DNA from: Antedon mediterranea
Lineage: Eukaryota > Echinodermata > Crinoidea > Comatulida > Antedonidae
DNA: 64,000 nt
Direction: 5' to 3'
Assembly (NCBI RefSeq): GCF_964355755.1
Contig: NC_092670.1
Span: 31,545,795-31,609,794, forward strand
Shown: positions 1 through 16,500 of the stretch, piece after piece
Position numbering within the stretch: position 1 is the first letter of the stretch
Layout of the letters: every line of letters starts with the position of its first letter
Program-made: the position numbers and the translations under genes
Notes under the pieces: model-generated
What the model saw: only the letters and a program-made list of their open reading frames with translations
What the model was told of the DNA's origin: nothing
The model's database searches: none

Positions 1-661
1 CTAGGTCAATCAACTATCTTACGCATGAGTTAAAAATATTTTAATTTTTATGATGTCACCATGCCTAAAAATTTTAATTAACAGCGTCATTAATTTCATC
101 TTTACAGTAAATTTTAATCTGTTATAGCTCGTAAGAATAAAATGTGATAATCACGATTAAAACGTTTTCAGGAAGCTATGGGATTGTAGATACGAAATCA
201 TGTGAACTTTTCACCAATCAGATGTTGTGACGTCATCATATGGCCAGTTAAATAAACAAAGTCATGTTTTCATCTTTTGCGTCATAGTTCATTACATTTA
301 AAAAAGCGCGCATTAATATTTCACGTATTCAAATTTCTTCTAAACGTTAATATGTTGTTGCTGAGATAATTTCCTTCCGAAATTACTACAGTACCTTCGC
401 GTTTCCTTTTGAAAATTAAAATAAAATACGGGTCCCGTAATTTCACCTATTTTACACTGTTTGTGACATGTATACAGATTATACTGTGTATACTATATGA
501 CAGAAAATATACAGCATTCAGTACTAACAACACATCATATTCTTCAGTTCAGGTCATAATGACATAATCTTTTTCGGTGTGCAATATTCCAACGTATGAC
601 GTGCACGTGGCGTTTGTCGTGCGGATAACTAACTCGTCAAAGTGACGAGTTTCATGTCTAG
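1..661 (+). mobile_element. Helitron-type element, 5' part cut by window edge
   Basis: The 3' end shows the Helitron signature: a hairpin with stem AACTCGTCA at 631-651, a short spacer, then CTAG at 658-661 followed by T. Bases 1-661 repeat almost base for base at about 1502-2180. No helicase ORF is present, so the element is non-autonomous. The 5' end lies outside the window. Seen: repeat, hairpin and CTAG|T. Inferred: the Helitron class. Confidence 0.65.
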
Positions 662-2180
662 TTCTTATTTCTTTCCTTCCATTTTTGTGTAGAGCGTTTC
701 TCTAACATGTGTAAACGTAACATTCCATAACTTTGACAACATGTGGGCATTTATGTGAAGTTGTGCACCTCCTATTTTTGAATGACGTCAGAGGTGCGCA
801 ACGTGACTTACGCGCGATTTTATGAATTTCGCGTATTTAACATAGGTCAAAAACCAAATAACATTTTGAATTGAAACTTTGCAGAAGTTTAATTTATATC
901 GTGCGCTAACTTTCTGTGGAAAAAAAATTGCGAGGTTTACACAAATTTACGCGCGCACGCGCATTTAAAATTTGAAAATGCGAAAAAACAATTTCTAATC
1001 GACTTTCTACGCGTTTCATGTCATTTTGAGCATGTCAAAAATTCCCACGCGCCCAATATTTTTTACGCGCGCGGTACGCACGTAGCGTTAAAAACATCGC
1101 TTTTTCGAGTGATTTATGTTTTTTCAGCCTTTTCTAGTAATTTTACAAACTTTTAAACAATTTTGACTTAAAATGACGTTATACGAGCACGTAGAATTTA
1201 ACAATTTGCACGGGTTTTTGATGAAAAAAATCAAAAATTCGTCAAAAATTAAGCCTTTTTTTAAACAGTCGTAGTTTCTATACCAAACAATGAAAGTTAT
1301 TTTTGTTACATATTCTGGAAGTTGATGAGTTGTAGATATCGGATCATGCATTAATATGGCTAACAGGACATTGTGATGTCATCGTAAGTCCACGCGAATA
1401 TAAAATTTAGGATTTTTGTATCTTTCTTCATAGCTCATCACATTTAATAGAGCGCATCTACACTTATCCGTTTTCCATTTTCACCCCGATTTTGATATTG
1501 TCTAGGTCAATCAACTATCTTTCGCATGAGTTAAAAATATTTTTATTTTTATGACGTCATCATGCCTAAAAATTTAAATTACGTGTGGCATAAATTTCAT
1601 ATTTACAGTAAAATTTAATCTGTTATAGCTCGTAAGAATGAAATGTGATAATCATGATTAAAACGTTTTCTCGAAGCTATTGAATTGTAGATACGAAATC
1701 ATGTGAGCATTTTGCTAATCAGACGTTGTGACGTCATCATATGGCCAGTTATATAAAAAAAGTCGTATTTTCATCTTTTGCGTTATAATTCATTACATTT
1801 AAAAGAGCGCGCATCAATATTTTACGTATTCAAATTTCTTGTACACGCTAATATGTTGTTGCTGAGATAATTTCCTTCCGAAATTGCTACCTTCGCGTTT
1901 CATTTTGAAACCGTCAGCATGTTAAAAATTGGAATAAATAGCGGGTCCCGTATTTTCCCCTATTCTACACTGTATGTGATTGTGATATGTATACAGATTT
2001 TACTGTGTATACTATATGACACAAAATAACAGAATTCAGCAATAACAACATAATCATATTCTTCAGTCCAGGTCATAATGCCATAATCTTTTTCCGTGTG
2101 TAATATTCCAACGTATGACGTGCTCGTGGCGTTTGTCGTGCGGATAACTAACTCGTCAAAGTGACGAGTTTCATGTCTAG
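662..2180 (+). mobile_element. Second Helitron-type element, tandem to the first
   Basis: The 3' end has the same hairpin (2150-2170) and CTAG (2177-2180) followed by T as the element ending at 661. The 3' ~680 bp match that element; 662-1500 is extra internal sequence rich in CGCGCG-type words. The 5' end is uncertain. It may begin with TC at 663, directly after the first element, which would make a head-to-tail array. There is no coding capacity. Confidence 0.6.
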
Positions 2181-2640
2181 TGTTGTTTTTCAATTTACAA
2201 CATAAATTTTTTACAAAATAACATTTGAATACCTCAATTGCACTGTTATATTTAGCATTTGGTTAGATGTTTTTCCTGCTGTGATGTAGGCCTAATTGTA
2301 CAATAATACCAAGAAATATATATCAGTGAGTTTACTATTTCCATATGTTAGGCCTATAGAAATCATCAGCAGATTCTTTTTAATCTTAAAGCCAAGAATT
2401 ATCCATCACTCTAAACCCTCAGCAACCACCTTGACTTTCTCCACTACATTATGAGTTTTATTTTCGTTTTTTTTTTTTTTTTTGGGGTCCAATCGGCATC
2501 ATAACACACAACTGACAAAGTCTAACTGACAGCTTGACGAAACTGTCTTGACACATAAATTATTTTAATGGTTTACAATTTATGATCTATATTAAAAACT
2601 AATCGAAGCCAGAGGAAGGTTTTCACTGTTAAATTTGCAT
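2181..2640. other. Intergenic, no gene seen
   Basis: AT-rich DNA with a poly-T run near 2470-2482. I see no splice-flanked coding segment or repeat signature. Confidence 0.5.
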
Positions 2641-2649
2641 TTATTTTAC

Positions 2650-2797
2650 CCTTCTTTTCATTTGCAATTTCAGGTGAAACAATGTTAGCTTTGACTGTAT
2701 TTTGACAAGCAAGACCTCCAACATTTTGTCCTGATAAACTGCGTTCCCGTTGCCTGCTCTGTGGGTTTCCTCCTCTGCCAAGACCAACACTCCCAGC
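2650..2797 (-). CDS. Possible 3' exon of the unrecognised coiled-coil gene
   Basis: On the minus strand an acceptor (TTCATTTAG) ends just above 2797 and a possible donor follows 2650. One frame is open throughout and gives a Gly/Gln/Arg-rich stretch with GLGRGGNPQSRQRERS. That frame needs phase 0, while the preceding exon (ending 3783) leaves one base over. Either a small exon between them was missed or a different frame is used. The link to the upstream exons is therefore only likely. Confidence 0.3.
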
Positions 2798-3489
2798 CTA
2801 AATGAAAAGGTTGCAATACTAGAATGATCATAATGCATGCAGTACACAAGCCCATAGTCAGGATTTTTACAGGGGGTTCTTTCCATAAAAAGGGGAAAGT
2901 GCAAGCGTAAGTAACTGAAGAAAAGATAGATTAAAGCCTAGCCTACCAGATGAATATAATGCGTCATAAAATTAAAACAAGTTAGGACTCTTTACCAGCA
3001 CTTTCACTGTGGGTCACAAGGGAAACTTTTTAACCCCCTGGCTATGGGCTTGATACAAGCAGCTATTAAATAACTGTGAGATTGATTTTTGTTAAAACAT
3101 ACAAGTACTTACAAGAGTGATTTTAGATTGTTTGTTCTCAACCTTTTTAGCCAACTCAATATTATTGTGATTTAAATCTAAAAATAATTAAAGATTTAGG
3201 GTTAACTTTGGACAGATCTTCTAAGAAACATAAAATACACATATATTGTTTATTCAATGCAACTAATATTCTTAATTGGTGTATATTTTATTTTGTTTGT
3301 TTTGTTTTTAATTAATTTGTACTACTTTTTGTATAATAATGATGGAGTAAGAGCAGATTTCTGTTTGGGCTCATGCCTATTACTTGCTCCTATCAAGATG
3401 AAAATGTAAAACCTACTTTTAAGAACTTTTGCCGAATAAATATTATTATTATTAAGTTATGTGGCCAATATTAGCAATACAATTGGCAC

Positions 3490-3660
3490 ATGTTCAAGGC
3501 TCCTTCTTGGATAAGGACTAAATTTCCAATCTAAACATGCAAGAGTGGAAGAGTAGGGGGATTACCCTGGTGTACTGGTCCAGCTCAGCCGCTGTATTGT
3601 GGTAACCAAGGGACCTAATCTGAATTGAGGATGAATAGTAATACAAATATAAATCCATTG
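3490..3660 (+). repeat. Fragment of tRNA-derived SINE (ACTCACTCCAT family)
   Basis: The stretch around 3497-3580 (TTGGATAAGGACTAAA, then AGTAGGGGGATTACCCTGG) matches the body of the fuller SINE copies at 24586 and 49788. It lacks the tRNA-like head. It sits in an intron of the minus-strand coiled-coil gene. Confidence 0.5.
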
Positions 3661-3782
3661 AAGAGGGAAAACAAGCCCATAACTCCCAAATGTGTTATGT
3701 ATGTTTTTGTATGTTTTGTGTGAAACAGTAGAATCCACTGAAAATCTCTTCACAGGAAAACAAGCCCCTCCCAAATTTTTAC

Positions 3783-5001
3783 CTTGTTTTGATAGTGTTT
3801 TGGTGCCATCAGTAGCTGATTTAGTAGTTTCATTTTCTAGATGTTTAACCATCCTACTCATTTTATCATACTGTTCTTCTACCAAATTTTCAGTTTTACT
3901 TTGCGAGTTGGCTTGCATTTTTTCAATACAACTATTCAACATTTTGATATCACTTTCTAATTGGTTAAACATCACATTCTGTTTTTTCATAAGGAACCCT
4001 CTACCAAGACCAATTAACTTGAGTCTTGAGTTACCAAGTTCATCTGTAAGAAAACATAACCATCTCAAATTAGTGGATCTAGGGAGAAGAGGGCTTAAAA
4101 TATTAAATGACTTTCTGAAATTAACCAAACATTATATACTATTCCAATTTTATTTAAAATTTGTCTGAAATTCAGGAGACCAGTCTGGATATGTACTCTC
4201 GCCTCCCAAATGAATCTTTCCTGTGAATTGACATTGATGCCTTTACCAATTGGTGTTTGTCTTTCATTGATATACTGATAGGCTTTTGAAGGCTCTGTAG
4301 GCAGTCTTAAAGCTTGGCTTGAGGCAGGAATTTTGGTATAATATCCCCCACCAGCATACTGTGGTGGCCTAATGAAATAAAAGGTAAATAAATATATATA
4401 GTTATGTTGCCAATGACAACTGAACAGGATACAAACGAAATGAGCTTTTGATGTTCAAGCAAACTCCCCTGTCTACACTATCAAACTAGTTTGACAAAAA
4501 AAAGTGTGATGTGCCCAAATATAGTAGTGATATGCCAAAATATGGTATTGATATGACATCATCATGTCCATATATGGGCACATCACATTTTGTTGTCAAA
4601 TAAAGTTGGCGCGCCATAAAGTTTGATAGTGTAGACAAAGCTTTAGAATAACAATTTTGTAAATTCTACTGCAGTAGATCTGTGTTAATTGCAGTCATAA
4701 TTACTAACCCCTATTACGGGGCCCGTAAGGGGACACCTTTCAGGGGAAAGGGATGCCCTTTTAATATAGTGGTTCGGTTACATTGTCCTAACAAAGAGGG
4801 GTTTTAGCATTTTAATGTGTTCTTGGCAAATTCCAAGCATCAAAACTTTATACTATATGACTCTGTGACCTCTTGACTGAAACTCTTCTTCAACACTACT
4901 TTCGAAAAAAGTTAATATAGTTTAGTTTGTACAACTTACCCACATAAACTTTTAAATGGTTGTTGGTAGTATAATGTTGACTCATTATTGGGGTCTGACA
5001 T
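3783..5001 (-). CDS. Unrecognised small coiled-coil protein (N-terminal three exons)
   Basis: Three minus-strand exons join in frame: 5001-4940 (ATG at 5001), 4368-4181 and 4043-3783. Junctions are GG|GTAAG, TTTCATTAG|G, ACTG|GTCTCC, CTTACAG|AT and CAAG|GTAAAA. The 170 residues start MSDPNNESTLYYQQPF, continue through a polar tail-like region (residues 22-83, with YYTKIPASSQALRLP), and end in a charged heptad-like helix (about residues 84-170) suited to a coiled coil. I do not recognise the family. An acceptor near 5041 suggests an upstream non-coding exon. The gene is divergent from ACAA1 and could share its promoter region. The C-terminal end is unresolved, with a possible last exon at 2797-2650. 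A plus-strand ORF over the same bases (3692-4168) looks like a shadow. The gene's existence is well supported by three phase-matched exons; its function is unknown. Confidence 0.6.
4470..4642. repeat. Palindromic MITE (CTGTCTACACTATCAAACT ends), copy 1
   Basis: The most complete copy of a 130-175-bp foldback family. It has inverted ends CTGTCTACACTATCAAAC and GTTTGATAGTGTAGAC. Inside is the word GTGATGTGCCCAAATATGG, then CCATATATGGGCACATCAC in inverted orientation. There is no coding capacity. Other copies are at 16529, 18350, 32448, 36383, 48010 and 50098. Confidence 0.8.
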
Positions 5002-5040
5002 GGTCCTAACTTCTAGGGCTCAGAATATTTTTGATGCTAT

Positions 5041-5876
5041 AGAAAAAAAAAGAAGTTTATTGTTATGCCTAGTCATAACTGTAGGGTTTGAGTTTGTTTA
5101 CAACTAAACCACTGAGCTATGAAATTAACTAACCAACAATTAAATCAATGACATCTAGGCCTAGGCACATTTTACTAACTATGCATAGTAGTGGAGCTAG
5201 ACCTAATTAACTCTTGGTACTGCTGGCCTTTAATTAGCCTTTGCTTGTTTTCATCAGCTAGCAATTATATTATGAAGCGCCTCAACTTAATTAATTAGCC
5301 TCTGATGACCTACACACATTGCCTAAATAAAGGTAAGAATTGCCTACTCTTTTAATAAGCCGCCAACATATCCCTACTTTTACTAGGCCTAGTAGGCGTG
5401 TCAAGAGGTCCTCGTAAATAGCCTAGCTCTATAGTATAGTATATAGACCTTATTAGGTCTTGGCTAATATAGCCTAGTTTAGTAGGCCTATCCAATTGTA
5501 TTGTATCTCTAGGCTAGCTGGGCCCGCCAGGGTTCCTGACTGACCTGCTGAGTCTTTGCCTTTGTTTAATTTTACTTGTTTACATAGCTAGCTAGGGCCT
5601 ATAGCCTAGCTAGCTAGGCCTACGCCTACCGAATTGTAGGTTAAAATGATGTTGAAGTTTATACTAATAATACATATATAAGAATGATATAGGCTACTAC
5701 TAGGCAAGACCTAAATAACAATATTAATAATAGAACACAGCTATTATTTGAACTTTTTCAAAAACCATCCAAACAAAACATGTGCACATTGTTTGTGTGA
5801 TCGTCGATGATGCATGGAAAAAGTTATAGGCCTCCTACGGGCGTATGCGGCGCTCTTTTAATTACAATTAGAAAAC
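5041..5876. other. Intergenic tract rich in AGGCCTA and CTAG palindromes
   Basis: From about 5150 to 5660 the DNA is dominated by TAGGCCTA, CTAGGC and GCTAGC words. No coding segment is seen. It lies between the divergent coiled-coil gene and ACAA1 and may hold upstream untranslated exons and promoter DNA for either. Confidence 0.5.
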
Positions 5877-6730
5877 GGTGACTACTTCTTCGCATGCAGC
5901 TAAAGTAAAATGACGTCATGTTAAAGTGGGTCGTCACAGAGTCTCATGCATATAAATGAAGCAAACTTGCTGAGAGTTTTTTCCACCACCACACACACGC
6001 CGCCGCGAGATTTATCGAAAATATACAACAAACAAAATATAATTGTTTTCACTGCTGAGGATAATAAATAATATACTTTAATTTTAACATGACAGGAGAG
6101 CCTAGATACTTCCAGTGCGAATACAAAATAATAATAATGTACAATATTAGTATGTATTTTCAAATGCTGCAAGACATGAGGCCCGAATTAGGCTAGGCCT
6201 CCTACTGTCTGTAGTAGTGGCAGCGCAGTGCATACCTGAGAGCTAGGGTGGGTGGGAAGTTAGCTAGTATGCTGGGTTAGTATCTGCACAATGCCACGCG
6301 GTAACGATGAAGGGGAGGATATGGATGGCCTGATAGTGGGTAGTGTATACTGTATTTTACTTGTCTTTAGTTAGGCCGCTAGTGAGTAGGTATCATAGAA
6401 AGTCTGTCTATATAGGGCTAGGCATCTAAGCAAGCCAAATGGGTCGAATAAATTAAACAACTATATTTAATCTGCTTCTAAGCCAAATGGGTCGAATAAA
6501 CAACTATATTTAATCTGCTTCTTTGTTATCTGGAACAATATCGGATTATTTTCTGTACCACCGATCGCACCATCATTAATTAATCACTCTGAAAACATTT
6601 TGTAAAATCATGAGCAGGAGCGCACAAGAAGCAGAGACAAAACGTCCTTTTGCATATGCATGAGACTCTGTGACGACACGCTTTAACGTGACGTCATTTT
6701 ACTTTAGCTGCATGCGAAGAAGTAGTCACC
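5877..6730. repeat. Inverted repeat pair with CRE-like sites upstream of ACAA1
   Basis: About 80 bp at 5877-5957 (GGTGACTACTTCTTCGCATG at the outer edge) recur in reverse complement at 6650-6730. Each arm holds TGACGTCA (5911-5918 and 6689-6696), the core of a CREB/ATF site. The arms lie about 690 bp apart, between two divergent genes. This could be a non-autonomous transposon with long ends or a duplicated promoter module. I found no clear target duplication. Confidence 0.65.
6431..6523 (+). repeat. Two-copy tandem repeat (~50 bp)
   Basis: The segment starting AAGCCAAATGGGTCGAATAA and ending AACTATATTTAATCTGCTTC occurs twice in direct succession. The first copy has a small insertion (ATTA). 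Confidence 0.75.
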
Positions 6731-6913
6731 TAAATCACGCCCCTTTTTGGGTTTAAAGGTCATGTTTATTGTTATCGTCGTTTACATATCATCACACACA
6801 TTTCACGAACTCCCCGCCGCCCCGTCCCCCGAAATCAATCTACTAGTTGAGTACAACATCATCCTATAAAAAGTAAAACTTTTTTTTTTGACAGGGCTTA
6901 AAAATAACAAACA

Positions 6914-12940
<6,027 letters not shown>

Positions 12941-13589
12941 CAATGAATAAAGAAAAGTAGAAGAAAATAAAGATAATATACAAAAATTTAAAAAAATAAA
13001 AATTAATTAAAAAGTAACCTTTGTTCAAACTAAACCAAATTTTCAGTTACCGGATATATTTTTTATAGCAATAATGATCGTGACGAATTTCTTATTTTAT
13101 TATTTAATATCATTGAATTGAAAAATATATGGTTGAATATAAAAAAATTGTAATAAATTTTATCATAAATGGAGGATAAACGTGTGTATTTTGTTTATTT
13201 AATTCTACGAAATGTTCTCTATTTTCAAGTTTGTTGTTGCTGTTGATTTAAAAGCATTTAAATATAACTAACCTTTATGGAAATAATGTGATTGTGTAGT
13301 AATACGGTCTATTAGAAATACCGAAAAAAAAAATATACCGTAATACAACAACATTGAATATCAAAGAACAAGGTACTTTGGGCGTTCCATATACCAATCA
13401 TGTTATGCAAAATGCAACTGTGGCGCTCCATATAATTAAACTTCTCCGATCGCTAGGCTAGGCCACATAAAATTGACTGAAGCTCAAGTACTCACTGCGC
13501 GGAGAAATCCGCCCAAAACGGTATAGAGAAATAAATCAGTGCGTTTGTTCTAAATTTAGGCTACGCAGTTTGTTTTATCAAATGCAAAC
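12941..13589. other. Short ACAA1-VPS50 intergenic region
   Basis: The ACAA1 poly(A) signal region (AATAAA at 12946) is followed by AT-rich DNA and then the VPS50 5' flank. No TATA box or other clear core promoter element was recognised. The 650-bp gap places the VPS50 promoter close behind ACAA1. Confidence 0.5.
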
Positions 13590-16500
13590 ATGAAGAAGAT
13601 AAAGACCTTGATTTCAAGACAAGTGAGTTTTAATTAAATATAATACGATTTATTGTGTAGGGGGTATTACAGGTTTTGATAAAAATTGTATAAAGTGATT
13701 CAATAATCAGAAAATCGATATTAATAAAAGTTCATTTGCTAGGCCTAGCTAGCTAGCTACGCCGGCTGGTCTTGGCTGCTATACTAGCCTGCTAGAGGTG
13801 TATGATATGTCAATAGACAGGCCGAAATCTATGGCCTGGGCTAGGTATAAATATAGAAGGAAATAGTGGTCTAGCTACCTTGGCTAGCTAGCCTAACCTA
13901 ACTAGGCTATAAAATTGAAGTCTCTTCGAATAATAATGTTAGTTACTGAATACGTACTGGGTAACTGGTGGCTGGTAGGTAGGCCGGCATATGACCGTTT
14001 CGGCCACAGACAGTTTCGGCCACAACAGATTTCTATGGCGCGCCATTCACGCATATATTAGACCGTGCTATTGTTTTTGCTATTAGTTATCGCATCTCAT
14101 GCTTTGTTGTATAGTATCTTTTATGACTATTACTACTGTACACTACAATTTGCATTTATTAGATTTGTTGTTTCCATTCCAGTTTAGTTGTATAATGGAG
14201 TCTTGGCGAAAGACAAATTCAACTGTCAGTGACACAGTTAAACACTCTCTTAGTACAGACGTATTAATAGTTTGGCTATGAAAAAAGAAATGCTAAGAAA
14301 AAAAAAAAAATTTAATTAAAACGTTTTTCCTTCCATTGCTTAGGTGACCTAAAGCCTGGTTTCCATTAAAATTGCTACAGCGTTTCCATTAAAATCGCTA
14401 CACGCGCAGATGTCGCCGACGCAATCGGGAAGGCTCCCCGATTCATCGCAGTCAAATCGACAAAGTTCAACCATGTTCAACTTTGCCGATCTGTATTACT
14501 CCTTTTTTCATTAATTTTCTTATATTTTGTTATACACTTGACAGGATCATCATTATCATCTATCCCGTTTTAAAATAGTTCACACATTTTCATTTGTTTG
14601 TTTTCATTTTACAACCCGGATTATACAATATATTTATATACATCATAAAAAAAACAATAATAGCTCAGTACCACCAGTTACCAGTATCACTGTAATTCTT
14701 TTTCAGTTAATCGTATCAAATTAGAAATTATATTATCATAATCTTATTTCTTAAAGCTACCCATTCAAAGTTATATTTATTGTACACAATAAAATTAGTA
14801 TATATCCCTACGTACTTCAATTCGTTTTATATTTATAGAAAAATGTACATACAATTAGTATCACTTAGGCCTCATTCAATTCATTTCTTTTTTTTGTAAA
14901 AACTATACATTTTAATTTCAACCGTATTGTATTTTTTGTACTCTGAAATATCGGTATCTACGTAATTCTTCGTTTCTTATCTCATCATGCCACCTAGCTA
15001 CAAAATACGTGTTCGTATTTTATTTTCATTATTTTATTAACTAATTAATTGCCAAGTTTGTCTGTGTCCGTGTTTTCCTGTGTAAAAACAAAAAACAAAA
15101 GTAAAACGCAATGAAATCGATAATCCTGTATTACATTGTCGTGTCTCATTGTTCCCCTAGCAATGGCACTGTGGGCGTTCCATAGATATGGTAGTAATAT
15201 TGTCTGTGGCCGAAATTGTCTGTGGCCGAAGTTGGCCTAATCCGGTAGGCCGGGCCTCTAGGCCTAGGCCCAGGCCTGTTTAATTAATTGTTTCTAATAT
15301 TTAGGCTAGGCCTGTTATTACCATCATGAATTGTGATGATAAGGTCAAGCCTAGTAGGCTAGTTAGTAGGCTAGTATTATTAGCTAGATTTCTATACCTA
15401 CTCATATATATTTGTAAAATTGGTTAATTTTAAATAGATTTACACTTGATCAGTTGCACTCACTTGATGAGTAAAGCAGGGAGTAAAATAGGCCAAGATC
15501 CGGCTTGCATTGTTTGTGTCATAATTGATGTTGGTGTCTTTTTTTTTAGAAAGAGATTTTTAGAGATCTAGTCCTGTGCTAATAATAAACTCAAAACATA
15601 ATCAGCAACATGAAACGGGTAACAATTAGGATGTAGAATTCATCTGGGAACTTTTATTTTATTCAATGGAATTTTACAGTAAATTCTCCCAATTTAAAAT
15701 CAGACCCCCAAAAACTGTGAATTATTCCAACAGAATAGTTCAAAGCAGCAGAGAGGCAAGCCGTTTATGCGAGGCATCATTAGCATTCCCCAGAAGTTAT
15801 CTGGTATTGCATATTGCAATTGATAATCATTTTTTTAACCTACAGACTAACAGAAGTCGTGAAGAGTATAGTTCAACTGAAGATAAAGATTTAAGTTCTG
15901 ACCAATCAGAGCCTGTCTATACATATAAGGTTTGTCCAAAACAATACATAATCTTTGAATGTTGTTTACATATTTTTGTTGTTGTTTTATTTGTTTCTCC
16001 ACGCTTCGTTCAACATTATAGCAGAGTAATATAAAGATATACAGTACCATACTTATAAGAAAGTGTGGAAATTAAAAAATAAACAATTCCCAAGTGTTCA
16101 AATTATTAATGAACATTTTATAACATATTCTATATCTATTTCAGGATACTAGGGAGATTGCTTCGGACCCCCTAGCAGAAGCAGAGGTAGGTAGACAGAG
16201 GGGGGCTACTAATGTTCTCTACAAACAATGCAACCATTTATATATAGAAACCAGAACTTCATAGCTAGCAATGTCGTGGATTTGTGTTTCTTATGACAAA
16301 ATTGTAATAAGAAATAAATTTATTTTGATATTCAGTAATGATTTATGGAAAGGCTTGGAATCTAACTCTTTCCATTTAGCAAACATGTACAGTATACACA
16401 GTTCAACAGTTGTAATTGCTTCATTTATTTTACCACTTTCAGGTTATAAATAGTATAGAGGATGTATATTTCAACGATGACACATTTGATTCCAGTTTAT

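Noticed and set aside
3692-4168. 158-aa plus-strand ORF
   Set aside because: It lies antisense to the splice-supported coiled-coil exon at 3783-4043, has a leucine/phenylalanine-rich composition typical of a reverse-strand shadow, and lacks its own splice context.
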